A DNA stretch of 64,000 bases from Prosthecodimorpha hirschii (GTDB lineage Bacteria > Pseudomonadota > Alphaproteobacteria > Rhizobiales > Ancalomicrobiaceae): contig NZ_LJYW01000001.1 in NCBI RefSeq assembly GCF_001305515.1, positions 4,545,642 to 4,609,641 of the forward strand. Reading direction: 5' to 3'. The notes under the pieces were generated by a model. It searched no databases. It was given only the letters and a program-made list of their open reading frames with translations, and had not been told where the DNA came from. This document shows, piece after piece, positions 15,411 through 25,232 of the stretch; the stretch's first letter is position 1, and every line of letters starts with the position of its first letter. Both the position numbers and the translations under genes were made by a program.

Positions 15411-16697
15411 TCAGCGCGCGGCGGCCGCCTCCCGGGCCAGCGCCGCATGGCCGATATCGGTGCGGCAGAAGCCGTCCGGCCAGTCGATCGCCGCCACCGC
15501 CGCATAGGCCCGCGCCCGCGCTTCGGCGACGGTCGCCCCGCGCGCGGAGACATTCAGCCCCCGCCCGCCGGCGGCGACCAGCCGTCCGTCCTTCAGCGCC
15601 GTGCCGGCATGGAACACCTTGACCCCCGGCAGGGCGGACGCCGCCGCGACGCCGCCGATCGCGGAGCCCTTGGCGTAGGCGCCCGGATAGCCGCGGGCGG
15701 CCATCACCACCGTCATGGCCGCCTCGTCGCGCCAGCGGCAGGTGGCGGAGGCGAGCGTGCCGTCGCGGGCGGCCTTGAGCAGGGCGACCAGATCGGCATC
15801 GAGCCGGAGCATCAGCACCTGCGTCTCGGGGTCGCCGAAGCGGACATTGTATTCGATCAGCTTCGGGCCGCTCTCGGTGATCATAAGGCCGGCGAACAGG
15901 ACGCCGCGGAACGGCGCGCCCATCGCCGCCATGGCGGCGACGGTCGGGCGGATGATCTCGGCCATCACCCGCTCGGTCATCGCCTCGGTCATCACCGGCG
16001 CCGGCGAATAGGCGCCCATGCCGCCGGTATTCGGACCGCGATCGCCGTCGAAGGCGCGCTTGTGGTCCTGCGCGGAGGCGAGCGGCAGCGCGAAAGCGCC
16101 GTCGGCGAGGGCAAAGAAGCTGGCCTCCTCGCCGACCAGGAACTCCTCGACCACGACCTCGGCACCGGCCGCCCCGAAGGTGCCGGCGAAGCACTCGGCG
16201 ACCGCCGCGAGCGCCTCGTCGAGCGTCATCGCGACGGTGACGCCTTTGCCGGCGGCGAGGCCGTCGGCCTTGATCACGATCGGCGCGCCGTGGCTGCGCA
16301 CATAGGCCTCGGCGGCGGCCCGGTCGGAAAAGCGGCCATAGGCGGCGGTCGGGATGCCGTAGCGGGCGCAGAGGTCCTTGGTGAAGCCCTTGGAGCCTTC
16401 GAGGCGGGCCGCCGCCGCACTCGGCCCGAAGGTCGCGATGCCCTCCGCTTCGAGCCGGTCGGCGAGGCCGGCGACCAGCGGCGCCTCCGGTCCGATCACG
16501 ACGAAATCGATCGCCTCGGCCCGGCACAGCGCCACGACCGCGTCCTGATCGGCCGGGTCGAGGGCGACGCAGGTCGCCGCCTCGGCGATGCCCGGATTGC
16601 CCGGCGCGGCGATGAGGCGGGTGCAGAGCGGGGAGGCCTTGAGCGCGAAGGCGAGCGCATGCTCGCGCCCGCCCGAACCGATCAACAGGATGTTCAT
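15411..16697 (-). CDS. purD: Phosphoribosylamine--glycine ligase
   Basis: 428 residues from ATG at 16697 ([19 protein letters not shown]), full length. The PurD start motif GSGGREHA, the ATP-grasp segments ([13 protein letters not shown] and VLFAGLMIT) and the late motif [12 protein letters not shown] are all present. It catalyses the second step of purine synthesis, joining glycine to phosphoribosylamine with ATP. It is convergent with the short LysR gene (19 bp between stops) and lies 83 bp downstream of rcnA on the same strand. Confidence 0.97.
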   Translation of the reverse strand: MNILLIGSGGREHALAFALKASPLCTRLIAAPGNPGIAEAATCVALDPADQDAVVALCRAEAIDFVVIGPEAPLVAGLADRLEAEGIATFGPSAAAARLEGSKGFTKDLCARYGIPTAAYGRFSDRAAAEAYVRSHGAPIVIKADGLAAGKGVTVAMTLDEALAAVAECFAGTFGAAGAEVVVEEFLVGEEASFFALADGAFALPLASAQDHKRAFDGDRGPNTGGMGAYSPAPVMTEAMTERVMAEIIRPTVAAMAAMGAPFRGVLFAGLMITESGPKLIEYNVRFGDPETQVLMLRLDADLVALLKAARDGTLASATCRWRDEAAMTVVMAARGYPGAYAKGSAIGGVAAASALPGVKVFHAGTALKDGRLVAAGGRGLNVSARGATVAEARARAYAAVAAIDWPDGFCRTDIGHAALAREAAAAR

Positions 16698-16780
16698 GCC
16701 GCCCCGCGCTGTGGAATGAGCTCTGGCGCGCGGTTTAGCAGGCATGGCCGGCTGGTCAAGGCAAAGCGGGCTGTGGCGCC

Positions 16781-17701
16781 TCAGGCCAGCATCCAGATGC
16801 CGCGGGCCGCCATGGCGAGGCCGAGCACGAGGACGATGCCGGCCGAAAGATAGGGCAGCCGCGCGCCCCAGCGATCCATCCCGGCCCAGCGTGCCCGGGC
16901 CGCACCGGCCCCCCAGGCGGCCACCACCCCGACCGTCACCATGGTCGCCGCCAGCCCGGCGCTGAAGGCGAGCACCATGCCGATGCCGAGCGTGAAGGCG
17001 CGCATCTGCAGGCAAATCAGCAGCACCGCGATCGCCGCCGGGCAGGGCAGCAGCCCGCCGGTGAAGCCGAACCACAGGATTTCGCCGGTGCCGACCGAGC
17101 GCCGGCCGGCGAAGCGGGTCCGGATCTCGCGGGCATGGGCGGCCGCATGGGCGTCGAGGCCGGCCTCCGGATCGGACGCCGGCGGATGGTCGTGGTGGCT
17201 GTGCGCGCCGTGGTCAGAATCGGGATGGTGGTCATCATGATGATGGTGATGGTCGCGGCCGGCGCGATCCGGGGCGCCCGATCCGCTGTGCGCACCATGC
17301 CGATGCCCGTGCCCGTGCGCCGAGTGCCCGTGGGACCCGTGCCCGTGATCGCCTTCCGTCTCGGTGCCGATCAGGCCGACGATGCGCAGGGCGAGGGCGA
17401 CGACCAGGAGCCCGGAGGCGATCAGAAGCCAGGGTTCCGCCTTGTCGAGGATCAGCCTGTCGCCGAGCCAGAGCCCGATCAGCGCGATCACCCAGACCAC
17501 GATGGTATGGCCGAAGGCCGCCGACAGGCCGAGCAGCACCGCCTGACCGGGCGTGCCGCGCACGGCGATGATGAAGGCGGCCATCATCGACTTGGAATGG
17601 CCGGGTTCCAGCGCGTGCAGGGCGCCGAGCAGGACGGCGAGCGGGAGATAGAGCCAGGGATTGGCCGCGCCGGACTGGATCAGGGTGGTGATGTCGGGCA
17701 T
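16781..17701 (-). CDS. rcnA: Nickel/cobalt efflux protein, NicO/RcnA family
   Basis: 306 residues, a polytopic inner-membrane protein. The family motif [15 protein letters not shown] lies in an early membrane segment, and [16 protein letters not shown] in a later one. The middle holds a long cytoplasmic-type loop very rich in His and Asp (clusters such as [18 protein letters not shown] and [10 protein letters not shown]), expected to bind metal. RcnA exports Ni and Co. The gene follows an rcnR-type repressor by 7 bp, so the two form one operon controlled by the operator at about 17988-18012. Confidence 0.93.
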   Translation of the reverse strand: MPDITTLIQSGAANPWLYLPLAVLLGALHALEPGHSKSMMAAFIIAVRGTPGQAVLLGLSAAFGHTIVVWVIALIGLWLGDRLILDKAEPWLLIASGLLVVALALRIVGLIGTETEGDHGHGSHGHSAHGHGHRHGAHSGSGAPDRAGRDHHHHHDDHHPDSDHGAHSHHDHPPASDPEAGLDAHAAAHAREIRTRFAGRRSVGTGEILWFGFTGGLLPCPAAIAVLLICLQMRAFTLGIGMVLAFSAGLAATMVTVGVVAAWGAGAARARWAGMDRWGARLPYLSAGIVLVLGLAMAARGIWMLA

Positions 17702-17708
17702 CGCAAGG

Positions 17709-17981
17709 CTACCTCAGATAGGTGCGGATCACCTCGACCAGATCCTCGGCGCCCTGACGGCGCTGGGCCGGATCGTCGACGTCGAGCACATGCTCGGTCA
17801 GGTGGTGTTCGATCAGTTCGGCGGTCAGCCCGTTCACGGCGCCGCGGACCGAGGCGACCAGCTGCAGCACGTCCGCGCAGCCGATGTCGCTCTCGACGGC
17901 ACGCTCGAGGGCTTCGACCTGCCCGCGGATGCGGCGGACGCGGGCGAGCAGCTTGGGCTTGTGGGTGGTCGTGTGGCTCAT
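17709..17981 (-). CDS. rcnR: Nickel/cobalt-responsive repressor, RcnR (CsoR/RcnR family)
   Basis: 90 residues, typical for this all-helical DNA-binding family. The residues of the Ni/Co sensor RcnR are all in place: His3, Cys35, His60 and His64. A copper-type CsoR would instead have Cys-His-Cys. It starts at ATG 17981 and overlaps nothing; rcnA begins 7 bp after its stop. Metal binding is expected to release it from the G-tract operator just upstream. Confidence in metal class is good because position and identity of all four ligands agree. Confidence 0.93.
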   Translation of the reverse strand: MSHTTTHKPKLLARVRRIRGQVEALERAVESDIGCADVLQLVASVRGAVNGLTAELIEHHLTEHVLDVDDPAQRRQGAEDLVEVIRTYLR

Positions 17982-17987
17982 GACAAA

Positions 17988-18012
17988 CCTATAGGATAGG
18001 GGGGTATACTAT
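17988..18012. promoter_or_regulatory. G-tract operator for RcnR
   Basis: The stretch contains ATAGGATAGGGGGGTATACT: six G (17999-18004) flanked by AT-rich arms with TATA/GTAT character. RcnR and CsoR family operators are G/C tracts flanked by inverted AT-rich arms, and this is the only such site in the gap just upstream of rcnR. It lies between rcnR and ubiA, so the repressor could also influence ubiA transcription. Confidence 0.75.
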
Positions 18013-18085
18013 GCAAGTCGGCAGGCGCCGCGGCGCAGCGCTCCACCTTTCGCGCTTGACCGCACGCCCCGGCCGCGTCACCACC

Positions 18086-19081
18086 ATGGACATGACCGCA
18101 GCACCGCCGCCTGGGGCGCCGGCCCCCGCATCGTCCGCATCCGCCGCCGCGACGGCCGACATGACCGTCGCCGACGCGGTCCGGGGCCATTGGGCCGACC
18201 GCTTCATCCCGCCCGGCCTGCGCCCCTATGCGCGGCTTTCGCGGCTGGAGCGGCCGATCGGCTGGTGGCTGCTGCTCTGGCCGTGCTGGTGGTCGGCGGC
18301 GCTGGCGGCCGGGGCCTCCGGCGCGCGCTGGCCCGATCCCTGGCATCTCGTGCTGTTCATGATCGGGGCGATCGCGATGCGCGGCGCCGGCTGCACCTAT
18401 AACGACATCGTCGACCGCGATATCGACGACAAGGTCGCCCGGACCCGGTCCCGGCCGATCCCGTCCGGCCAGGTCAGCGTGACGCAGGCCAAGCTGTTCA
18501 TGGCCCTGCAGGCCCTGGTCGGCTTCCTGGTGCTGATCCAGTTCAACGGCTTCGCCATCCTGCTCGGCATCGCCTCGCTCGGCGTGGTGGCGATCTATCC
18601 GTTCATGAAGCGGATCACCGACTGGCCGCAATTCGTGCTCGGCCTGGCCTTCTCGTGGGGGGCGCTGATGGGCTGGGCGGCGGTGTTCGGCCGGCTCGAC
18701 GGCGCCGCCTTCGCGCTCTATGCCGGCGCGATCCTGTGGACGATCGGCTACGACACGATCTATGCGCATCAGGACAAGGAGGACGACGCCATCGTGGGCG
18801 TGCGCTCGACGGCGCGCCTGTTCGGCCGGGCGACGCGGCCGCTGCTCGCCCTCTTCTTTCTGGCGGCGGTCATCGCGCTCGGCCTCGCCTGCCGTCTCGC
18901 CGGCGCCGGCATGGCGGCCTATGGCGGCCTCGCGCTGTTCGCCGCCCATCTCGCCTGGCAGGTCGTCCGGATCGATATCGACGATCCCGATCTCTGCCTC
19001 ATGCTGTTCCGCGCCAACCGCGATGCCGGCTGGCTGTTCTTCCTCGGCCTCGTCGCCGATGCGGCGCTCGGGCGCCTGTGA
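18086..19081 (+). CDS. ubiA: 4-hydroxybenzoate polyprenyltransferase
   Basis: 331 residues from ATG 18086; in-frame ATGs also exist at 18011, inside the operator region, and at 18161. An integral membrane prenyltransferase with the first Asp-rich motif YNDIVDRDIDDKVARTRSRP and the second YDTIYAHQDKEDDAIVGVRS. It attaches the polyprenyl tail to 4-hydroxybenzoate in ubiquinone synthesis. It is divergent from rcnR, and its stop is 3 bp from the convergent DUF6101 gene. Confidence 0.94.
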   Translation: MDMTAAPPPGAPAPASSASAAATADMTVADAVRGHWADRFIPPGLRPYARLSRLERPIGWWLLLWPCWWSAALAAGASGARWPDPWHLVLFMIGAIAMRGAGCTYNDIVDRDIDDKVARTRSRPIPSGQVSVTQAKLFMALQALVGFLVLIQFNGFAILLGIASLGVVAIYPFMKRITDWPQFVLGLAFSWGALMGWAAVFGRLDGAAFALYAGAILWTIGYDTIYAHQDKEDDAIVGVRSTARLFGRATRPLLALFFLAAVIALGLACRLAGAGMAAYGGLALFAAHLAWQVVRIDIDDPDLCLMLFRANRDAGWLFFLGLVADAALGRL

Positions 19082-19084
19082 CGG

Positions 19085-19687
19085 CTACTCCCAGGCGGTG
19101 ATCTCGCGGCCGGCCACGAAGGTGGGCACCTCCGGGATGACCGGCACCCGCCGGCGGACCAGGAAGCGCGGGCGGCGCTGCGCCAGGATCGAGCGGCGCC
19201 GGCGCGGACGCGTCGGGCGGATGTCGACCGCGCCGAGCCGCGCCTCGACCGGCCGGTAGGAGCCGTCGGCCTCGACGACCAGCAGCGGCAGCGACAGGGC
19301 CCGGCCCCAGCTGCGCCAGTCGGCGACGACATCGTCCATGTCGTCGACCACCGCCAGCGGCAGCGACAGGTTCGGGTCGCGGTGCAGCAGTTCGAGCACC
19401 ACCTTCATGCTGTCGCCGTCGTCGCCGGGCGCGAAGCGAACCGCCACGCCCTCGAAGGCATGCATGGTCATGCGCATCGCCATCGGGATGCCGGACGGCA
19501 GGCGGCGGCACACCGTCGCCATGGTCCGGTCGAGCAGCACGGCGGCCTCCGCGGCGTCGCCTTCGAGGCCGGTGCGATACTTGTAGCGATGCGGGAGAGC
19601 TTGCGGGTCCAAACGTATCGCCTTGTCGAATGTCTGTTCGATCGGCTCCACGTTCACTGAAATCTTGCTGCCGTTACGTCCCAACAC
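19085..19687 (-). CDS. DUF6101 family protein
   Basis: 200 residues from a GTG at 19687 that has GGAGGG four bases upstream. A longer frame reaches GTG 19822, but 19690-19822 is distinctly AT-richer and looks like promoter DNA. The conserved body matches what I recall of DUF6101 proteins of Rhizobiales: LDPQALPHRYKYRTG, HRDPNLSLPLAVVDD, DVVADWRSWGRALSLPLLVV and a basic C-terminal part (RPRRRRSILAQRRP). No function is established. ubiA next to DUF6101 next to pmbA is a typical order in the group. Confidence 0.8.
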   Translation of the reverse strand: MLGRNGSKISVNVEPIEQTFDKAIRLDPQALPHRYKYRTGLEGDAAEAAVLLDRTMATVCRRLPSGIPMAMRMTMHAFEGVAVRFAPGDDGDSMKVVLELLHRDPNLSLPLAVVDDMDDVVADWRSWGRALSLPLLVVEADGSYRPVEARLGAVDIRPTRPRRRRSILAQRRPRFLVRRRVPVIPEVPTFVAGREITAWE

Positions 19688-19971
19688 GTCACCCTCCACA
19701 AGAGCCAAAGCACTCGTGTCTTCGTTGGGGGCAAGATACTGGGTGCGGGTCGGTGGGCGCTTAAGAAAGCTGGTTAATCTTTTGTGCCGGCGGTCACGGT
19801 TACCGAACTCTCTCCGAAACACTGATGAAACGTCAACATCTCCCCATTGCGGTGCGGGCGGTCTGCCCTTGCCGCGATGCGCCTTCGCCGGGGGACGGCC
19901 CCGAGCGACCTTGTGCCGGGAGGGCGCACGGCCTAAATCGGGGAGGCCTTCCCGCCTGCCGCGAGACCCCG

Positions 19972-21315
19972 ATGACCGATCTGCTCGACCAGTCCGCCCT
20001 TCTCGATCAGGCCAACCGCCTGGTCGAAGCCGCCCGGCGCGCGGGGGCGGATGCGGCCGATGCGGTCGCGGTGCGCGGCATCGCGCTCGGCGTGCAGGTG
20101 CGGCTCGGCGCCGTCGAGCAGAGCGAGCGCTCGGAGGGCGACGATTTCGGCCTGCGCGTGTTCGTCGGCCGGCGCAGCGCGATCGTGTCGGCCAATACCG
20201 TGAGCGACGCCGATCAGCTCGCCGTTCGCGCCGTCGCGATGGCGCGCGCCGCCCCGGAGGACCCCTTCGCGGGCCTCGCCGAGGACCATCTGCTGGCGCG
20301 CGAATTTCCCGCGCTCGACCTGGTCGATGCCACGGTGCCGGCCGTCGACCAGCTTCGCTTCGCCGCCTTGGCGGCGGAGGAGGCCGGCCGCGCGGTCGCG
20401 GGCGTGACCAATTCCGGCGGCGCCTCCGCCTCCTGGGGGCTCGGCGGCATGGTGCTGGTCACCTCGCACGGCTTCGTCGGCACCTGGCTGCGCTCGTCGC
20501 ATTCCATCGCCATGACGGCGATCGCCGGCGAGGGCACCGGCATGGAGCGCGACTGGGAAGCCTCCAGCAAGATCCATCGCGCCGAACTCGAAGACCCGGA
20601 GGCGATCGGCCGCAAGGCCGGCGAACGCGCCGTGCGCCGGCTGAAGCCGCGCCAGGCGGCGACCGGCCAGGCGGTGGTCATCTACGATCCGCGCGCGGCG
20701 ACGAGCCTCGTCGGCCATCTCTCCGGCGCCATCAACGGGGCCGCGGTGGCGCGCAAGACCTCGTTCCTGAAGGATCGGATGGGCGAGCGCCTGTTCGCCG
20801 AGGGCGTCACCATCTCGGACGACCCGCACCGCCGGCGCGGCCTCGGCTCGCGGCCGTTCGACGGCGAGGGCGTCTCCGGGCCGCGGCTGGCCGTGATCGA
20901 GGACGGCATCCTGCGCCACTGGCTGCTCGACAGCGCCTCGGCGCGCGAACTCGGCCTTGTCTCCAATGGTCGTGCCGCGCGCGGCACGGGGCTGCCCTCG
21001 CCGAGTTCGACCAACCTGACGCTGGAGCCGGGTTCGGTCAGCCGGGCCGACATGATCGGCTCGGTCGAGCGCGGGCTCTACATCACCGACATGATCGGTT
21101 CGGGCGTCAACGGCGTCACCGGCGACTATAGCCGCGGGGCCTCGGGCTTCTGGATCGAGCAGGGCGAGCTGACCTATCCGGTCGCCGAGATCACCGTCGC
21201 CGGCAACCTCAAGGACATGTACCGGCGCCTGACGCCGGCCGACGACCTGGAATACCGGTTCGGCATCAACGCGCCGACCGTGCGCATCGAGGGCTTGACG
21301 ATTGCCGGACGCTGA
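19972..21315 (+). CDS. pmbA: TldE/PmbA family metallopeptidase-like subunit
   Basis: 447 residues from ATG 19972. It shows the TldE (PmbA) profile: SERSEGDDFGLRVFVGRRSA near the N-terminus and GLPSPSSTNLTLEPG plus DMIGSGVNGVTGDYSRGASGF near the C-terminus. TldD and TldE form a protease complex acting on small peptides and unfolded proteins; only TldD has the metal site. The tldD partner is about 12 kb away at 33232. The gene overlaps the following phosphatase gene by 14 bp. Confidence 0.94.
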   Translation: MTDLLDQSALLDQANRLVEAARRAGADAADAVAVRGIALGVQVRLGAVEQSERSEGDDFGLRVFVGRRSAIVSANTVSDADQLAVRAVAMARAAPEDPFAGLAEDHLLAREFPALDLVDATVPAVDQLRFAALAAEEAGRAVAGVTNSGGASASWGLGGMVLVTSHGFVGTWLRSSHSIAMTAIAGEGTGMERDWEASSKIHRAELEDPEAIGRKAGERAVRRLKPRQAATGQAVVIYDPRAATSLVGHLSGAINGAAVARKTSFLKDRMGERLFAEGVTISDDPHRRRGLGSRPFDGEGVSGPRLAVIEDGILRHWLLDSASARELGLVSNGRAARGTGLPSPSSTNLTLEPGSVSRADMIGSVERGLYITDMIGSGVNGVTGDYSRGASGFWIEQGELTYPVAEITVAGNLKDMYRRLTPADDLEYRFGINAPTVRIEGLTIAGR

Positions 21316-22129
21316 GCGGCGCCAGGGGGGCGACCCCGGTCCCGACCTCGGGGCCGACACCGAATTGCTGGCCGCCGCCGTGCGTGAGGCCGGCCGGCTG
21401 GCGCTCGGCTATTTCGGCAACGAGCCGCGCGTCTGGATGAAGGCCGGCGATTCGCCGGTCTCCGAGGCCGATATCGAGGCCGACCGGCTGTTGCGCGGCC
21501 GCCTGCTCGGCGCCCGGCCGGATTACGGCTGGCTCTCCGAGGAGACCGCCGACAGCGACGACCGGCTCGACCGGGACCGCGTCTTCGTGATCGACCCGAT
21601 CGACGGCACCCGCGCCTTCATCGCCGGCAATCCGCTCTGGACCGTCTCGGCGGCGGTGGTCGAGGCCGGCCGCCCGGTCGCCGCGGCCCTCTACCAGCCG
21701 GCGACCGACGACCTGATGCTGGCCACGGCCGGCCGCGGCGCCTGGCGCGGCGCGCACCGGCTCGGCGCCAGCCGGCGCGAGGGGACGCTGGCCGGAGCCC
21801 GCGTCTCCGGGCCGCACGGCTACCTTGACCGCAGCCTGTTCCAGCGCGAGCGGATGGACGTCCGTCCGTCGATCCCCTCGCTCGCGCTGCGCATCGCCCA
21901 GGTCGCCGACGGCCGGCTCGATCTGGCACTGGCCAGCGGGCGTGCCCACGATTGGGACCTTGCGGCGGCGGATCTTTTGGTGCAGGAAGCCGGCGGCCGG
22001 CTGTCGACCGACCGCGGGCATCCGGTCCGCTACAACGAACGGGTTCCGCGCCATCCGCCGCTCTTCGCGGCGGCGCCGGGCCTGATCGCCGCGACCCGGA
22101 CCCTGCTGGCGGCGCTGGCCAAGGCCTGA
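21302..22129 (+). CDS. Inositol monophosphatase family protein (CysQ/3'(2'),5'-bisphosphate nucleotidase-like)
   Basis: 275 residues if started at TTG 21302, overlapping the pmbA stop by 14 bp; no ATG occurs before the conserved region. The metal-binding signatures are LSEETADS, DPIDGTRAFI and WDLAAADLLVQEAGG, which define Mg-dependent Li-sensitive phosphatases. CysQ-type members recycle 3'-phosphoadenosine 5'-phosphate; an inositol-phosphate substrate is also possible. It is followed within 85 bp by DUF4170. Confidence 0.88.
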   Translation: MPDAERRQGGDPGPDLGADTELLAAAVREAGRLALGYFGNEPRVWMKAGDSPVSEADIEADRLLRGRLLGARPDYGWLSEETADSDDRLDRDRVFVIDPIDGTRAFIAGNPLWTVSAAVVEAGRPVAAALYQPATDDLMLATAGRGAWRGAHRLGASRREGTLAGARVSGPHGYLDRSLFQRERMDVRPSIPSLALRIAQVADGRLDLALASGRAHDWDLAAADLLVQEAGGRLSTDRGHPVRYNERVPRHPPLFAAAPGLIAATRTLLAALAKA

Positions 22130-22213
22130 CGGCGCAAGCCGATAGGTTCGTGGGTTCGCTTCGGCACCGCTCTTGCATGCCGGGGCGCATCGTCCACCAG
22201 AAGGGTCGTCGCC

Positions 22214-22459
22214 ATGGCGAAAGCCGCCAAAGACAAGCAGCTTCTGCACCTCGTGTTCGGCGGGGAACTGACCGATCTCGACAAGGTCGAGTTCAAGGAT
22301 CTCACCCATCTCGATATCGTCGGCGTCTTCCCGAACTACGCCACGGCCCATGCCGCCTGGAAGGCCAAGGCGCAGGCGACGGTCGACAATGCCCACATGC
22401 GCTACTTCGTCGTTCATCTGCATCGCCTGCTCGACCCCGACCATCCGGACAAGGATTGA
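22214..22459 (+). CDS. DUF4170 domain-containing protein
   Basis: 81 residues, soluble, no signal peptide. It has the DUF4170 pattern: LVFGGELTDLDKVEF, then LDIVGVFPNYATAHAAWKAK and YFVVHLHRLLDP. Function is unknown. In this bacterial order the small gene is habitually placed between the inositol-phosphatase-like gene and the lipid A exporter, so a link to envelope biogenesis is plausible but unproven. Confidence 0.9.
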   Translation: MAKAAKDKQLLHLVFGGELTDLDKVEFKDLTHLDIVGVFPNYATAHAAWKAKAQATVDNAHMRYFVVHLHRLLDPDHPDKD

Positions 22460-22549
22460 GACCGTCTCCGTCGGAGATGGTGACCTCGGGGGCGTTCGGC
22501 GGTACATGTTCTTCCCCGTTCGCGTGACCGCCGAGGACAAACTGCGCCC

Positions 22550-24454
22550 ATGACTGGCATCTTATTCGACGACCGGTCGGCCGATCGGCGTGAACAAGAC
22601 GCAGACGGCGGCTTCGCGGTGCCGGACATGTCGACCGTCGCGGTCATGCGGCGCATTGTCCGCGACCATGTGGTGCCGCGGCTGAAGCTGGTGCTGCTGA
22701 CCGTGCTGGCCATGACCTTCGCGGCGGCCGGCACCGGTGCCCTGCCGTTCCTGATGCAGTTCGCGGCCGACGAGATCTTCATCGCCAAGAACGAGGCCTT
22801 CCTGCTCGGCCTGCCGCCCGTGATCATCGTGGTCATGGTGGCGCGCTCCTGGGCGGAATATTTCGCCCGCGTCTCGCAGGGCTATCTGTCCAACCGGATC
22901 GTCGCGGATCTGCGCAGCCAGCTCTTCGAGAAGCTGGCCTTCGCGGATGTCCAATGGCTGCAGTCGACCCATTCGGGCCGGTTCGTCTCGGTCTTCATGA
23001 ACGACGTGACGACCATCAACACCGCCGCCTCGCAGACCATCACGGCGGTGGTGCAGAATTTCATGCAGGTCGTCTTCCTGTGCGGCGCCATGATCTGGAT
23101 GGACTGGCGGCTGGCCCTGATCACGCTCGCGGCGCTGCCGCTCGGCGGCTGGTTCGTGCGCCGGCAGAAGAGCCGGGCGCGCCAGTCGGTCACCTCCGCC
23201 CTTCAGGAGGTCGGCGCGCTGGGCACGATCGTCTCGGAGACGCTGAAGTCGATCCGCGTCGTCAAGGCCTATCACCGCGAGAGCCACGAGACCAATCGCG
23301 CCCGGCACATCATCGAGCGCACCTTGCGCCACATGATGGAGACCGTGCGCACGCGCGCCGCCTCCGGCCCGATCACCGAGGCGCTCGGCGGCGTCGGCAT
23401 TGCGGCGGCGATCTTCTACGGCGGCTGGCAGGGCATCAGCGGCAATGTGACGCTCGGTCATTTTATGGGCTTCATGACCGCCGCGCTGCTCGTCTATCAG
23501 CCGGTCAAGGCCCTCGCCTCGCTGCACAACCAGCTGATCGAGGGCACGGTCGCGGCGGCGCGGGTCTTCGCCATCCTCGACCAGGACCAGCGCGTGACCG
23601 AGGTCGCGGACGCCCGGCCGCTGGTGCTCGCCGGCGGCGCCTTGCGCTTCGAGGGCGTGACCTTCGGCTACGAGCCCGACCAGCCGGTCCTGAAGAATTT
23701 CGATCTCGACATCCCGGCCGGGACGCGCGTCGCCCTGATCGGCGCGTCGGGGGCCGGCAAGTCGACCGTGATCAACCTGATCCTGCGCTTCTTCGATCCG
23801 CAGCAGGGCCGCGTGCTGATCGACGGCCAGGACGTGCGCACCGCCACGATCGCCTCGGTCCGGCTGGCCTCGGCGCTCCTGACTCAGGAGCCGGTGCTGT
23901 TCGACGATACCATCAAGGCCAATATCCGCTACGGCTCCGAGGATGCCTCCGACGAGGCGGTGGTCGCCGCCGCGCAGGCGGCGGCCGCCCATGATTTCAT
24001 CATGGGCCTGCCGAACGGCTACGAGAGCCGGGTCGGCGAGGCCGGCCAGCTCCTGTCCGGGGGGCAGAAGCAGCGCATCGCCTTCGCGCGCGCCATGCTG
24101 CGGTCGGCGCCGATCCTGCTGCTCGACGAGCCGACCAGCGCGCTCGACGGCGAGGCGGAGGCGCGCATTCAGGAGGCGCTCGAAACGCTTCTGGAGGATC
24201 GCACCGTCATCGTCATCGCCCACCGCCTGTCGACCATCCGCAAGGCCGACCTGATCTGCGTGATGGACGGCGGCGTGATCGCCGAACTGGGCAGCCACGA
24301 CCAGCTCGTCGCCAGCGGCGGGCTCTATGCCCGCATGATGGCCGGCCAGGGCCATTCCGGCCCGGGCGGCGCCATGGTGCTGGTCGACGATGTGGCGGTC
24401 GCGCGCGCAGCGGTCGCGCGGGCCGACGACCGGATCCGGGCGGCACAGGCCTGA
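22550..24454 (+). CDS. msbA: MsbA-like ABC exporter (fused permease and ATPase), probable lipid A/LPS-core flippase
   Basis: 634 residues. An N-terminal six-helix type IV ABC transmembrane domain (about 40-345) is followed by the ATPase domain with Walker A IGASGAGKST, the signature LLSGGQKQRIAFARA, Walker B ILLLDEPTSALD and the switch His in VIVIAHRLSTIRK. The downstream genes encode an acyltransferase, Kdo transferase and LpxK, which makes lipid A-core transport across the inner membrane the best assignment. The symbol is given by context and domain order, since this exporter family has many members. The next gene starts one base after its stop. Confidence 0.85.
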   Translation: MTGILFDDRSADRREQDADGGFAVPDMSTVAVMRRIVRDHVVPRLKLVLLTVLAMTFAAAGTGALPFLMQFAADEIFIAKNEAFLLGLPPVIIVVMVARSWAEYFARVSQGYLSNRIVADLRSQLFEKLAFADVQWLQSTHSGRFVSVFMNDVTTINTAASQTITAVVQNFMQVVFLCGAMIWMDWRLALITLAALPLGGWFVRRQKSRARQSVTSALQEVGALGTIVSETLKSIRVVKAYHRESHETNRARHIIERTLRHMMETVRTRAASGPITEALGGVGIAAAIFYGGWQGISGNVTLGHFMGFMTAALLVYQPVKALASLHNQLIEGTVAAARVFAILDQDQRVTEVADARPLVLAGGALRFEGVTFGYEPDQPVLKNFDLDIPAGTRVALIGASGAGKSTVINLILRFFDPQQGRVLIDGQDVRTATIASVRLASALLTQEPVLFDDTIKANIRYGSEDASDEAVVAAAQAAAAHDFIMGLPNGYESRVGEAGQLLSGGQKQRIAFARAMLRSAPILLLDEPTSALDGEAEARIQEALETLLEDRTVIVIAHRLSTIRKADLICVMDGGVIAELGSHDQLVASGGLYARMMAGQGHSGPGGAMVLVDDVAVARAAVARADDRIRAAQA

Positions 24455-24455
24455 C

Positions 24456-25232
24456 ATGATCAAGGCGCTCGCCCGCTCTCCGGCAGGACAGCGCACCATC
24501 GGGCGCCTGGTCGCCGGCTGGCTGCGGCTGCTGCGCTCCACCCAGACGGCCGTGATCGATCCGCCCGACGCGATCGCCGAGGCCGACCGGCTCGGCCCCT
24601 TCATCCTGGCCATGTGGCATGGCGAGCACTTCATGCTGCCGGTCGCCCGGCCCGACCATTGGCAGGTCAAGGCGATCATCTCGCGCTCCGGCGACGGCGA
24701 GATCATCGCCACGGTCTGCGAGCGCTTCGGCATCGGCGCCATCCGGGCTTCGGCCGGCGTGACGCCCGAGCAGATCCATCGGCGCGGCGGCGTGATGGGG
24801 CTGATCGCGGCCCTGCGCGAGTTGGAGCAGGGCGCGATCGTGGCGCTGACCGCCGACGTGCCGAAGGGCCCGCGCCGGCGCGCCGGCGAGGGCATCGTCG
24901 CCATGGCGCGCCATTCCGGACGGCCGGTCGTGCCCTTCGCGGTCGCCACCACCCATCGCTTCCATCTCGACAACTGGGATCGCGCCGCCATCAACCTGCC
25001 GTTCGGCCGCTTCGCCTTCGTCATCGGCGAGCCGATCGTGATCGATCGCGACGAGGCGGTCGCGGCGGCGCAACGGCGGATCGAGGAGGGGCTGGATCGC
25101 GTCCATGCCCGCGCCGACCTGCTGGTCAAGGGCCTCGCCGCCCCCGCGCCGCGGGCCGAGTGGGGGCCGCTGCCGCGTCCCGACTGGGGGATGTCGGCGT
25201 CGGAGACATCCGAGGAGGCCGGCCGTGGCTGA
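24456..25232 (+). CDS. DUF374 lysophospholipid acyltransferase family protein
   Basis: 258 residues from ATG 24456, one base after the ABC exporter stop. The DUF374 pattern is visible: LAMWHGEHFMLPVA, ISRSGDGEIIATVCERFG and LTADVPKGPRRRAGEGIVAM. These are cytoplasmic-face membrane acyltransferase relatives always found beside Kdo/lipid A genes in alphaproteobacteria. It likely modifies lipid A or a related lipid, but the acyl acceptor is not established. It overlaps the waaA start by 8 bp. Confidence 0.87.
   Translation: MIKALARSPAGQRTIGRLVAGWLRLLRSTQTAVIDPPDAIAEADRLGPFILAMWHGEHFMLPVARPDHWQVKAIISRSGDGEIIATVCERFGIGAIRASAGVTPEQIHRRGGVMGLIAALRELEQGAIVALTADVPKGPRRRAGEGIVAMARHSGRPVVPFAVATTHRFHLDNWDRAAINLPFGRFAFVIGEPIVIDRDEAVAAAQRRIEEGLDRVHARADLLVKGLAAPAPRAEWGPLPRPDWGMSASETSEEAGRG

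Noticed and set aside
18011-18085. Upstream ATG 18011 as the ubiA start
   Set aside because: It lies at the edge of the RcnR operator and adds a basic leader not expected in UbiA. ATG 18086 or 18161 is more credible.
19688-19822. N-terminal extension of the DUF6101 protein
   Set aside because: The segment is AT-richer than the coding DNA around it and looks like promoter sequence. GGAGGG before the GTG at 19687 supports the shorter protein.
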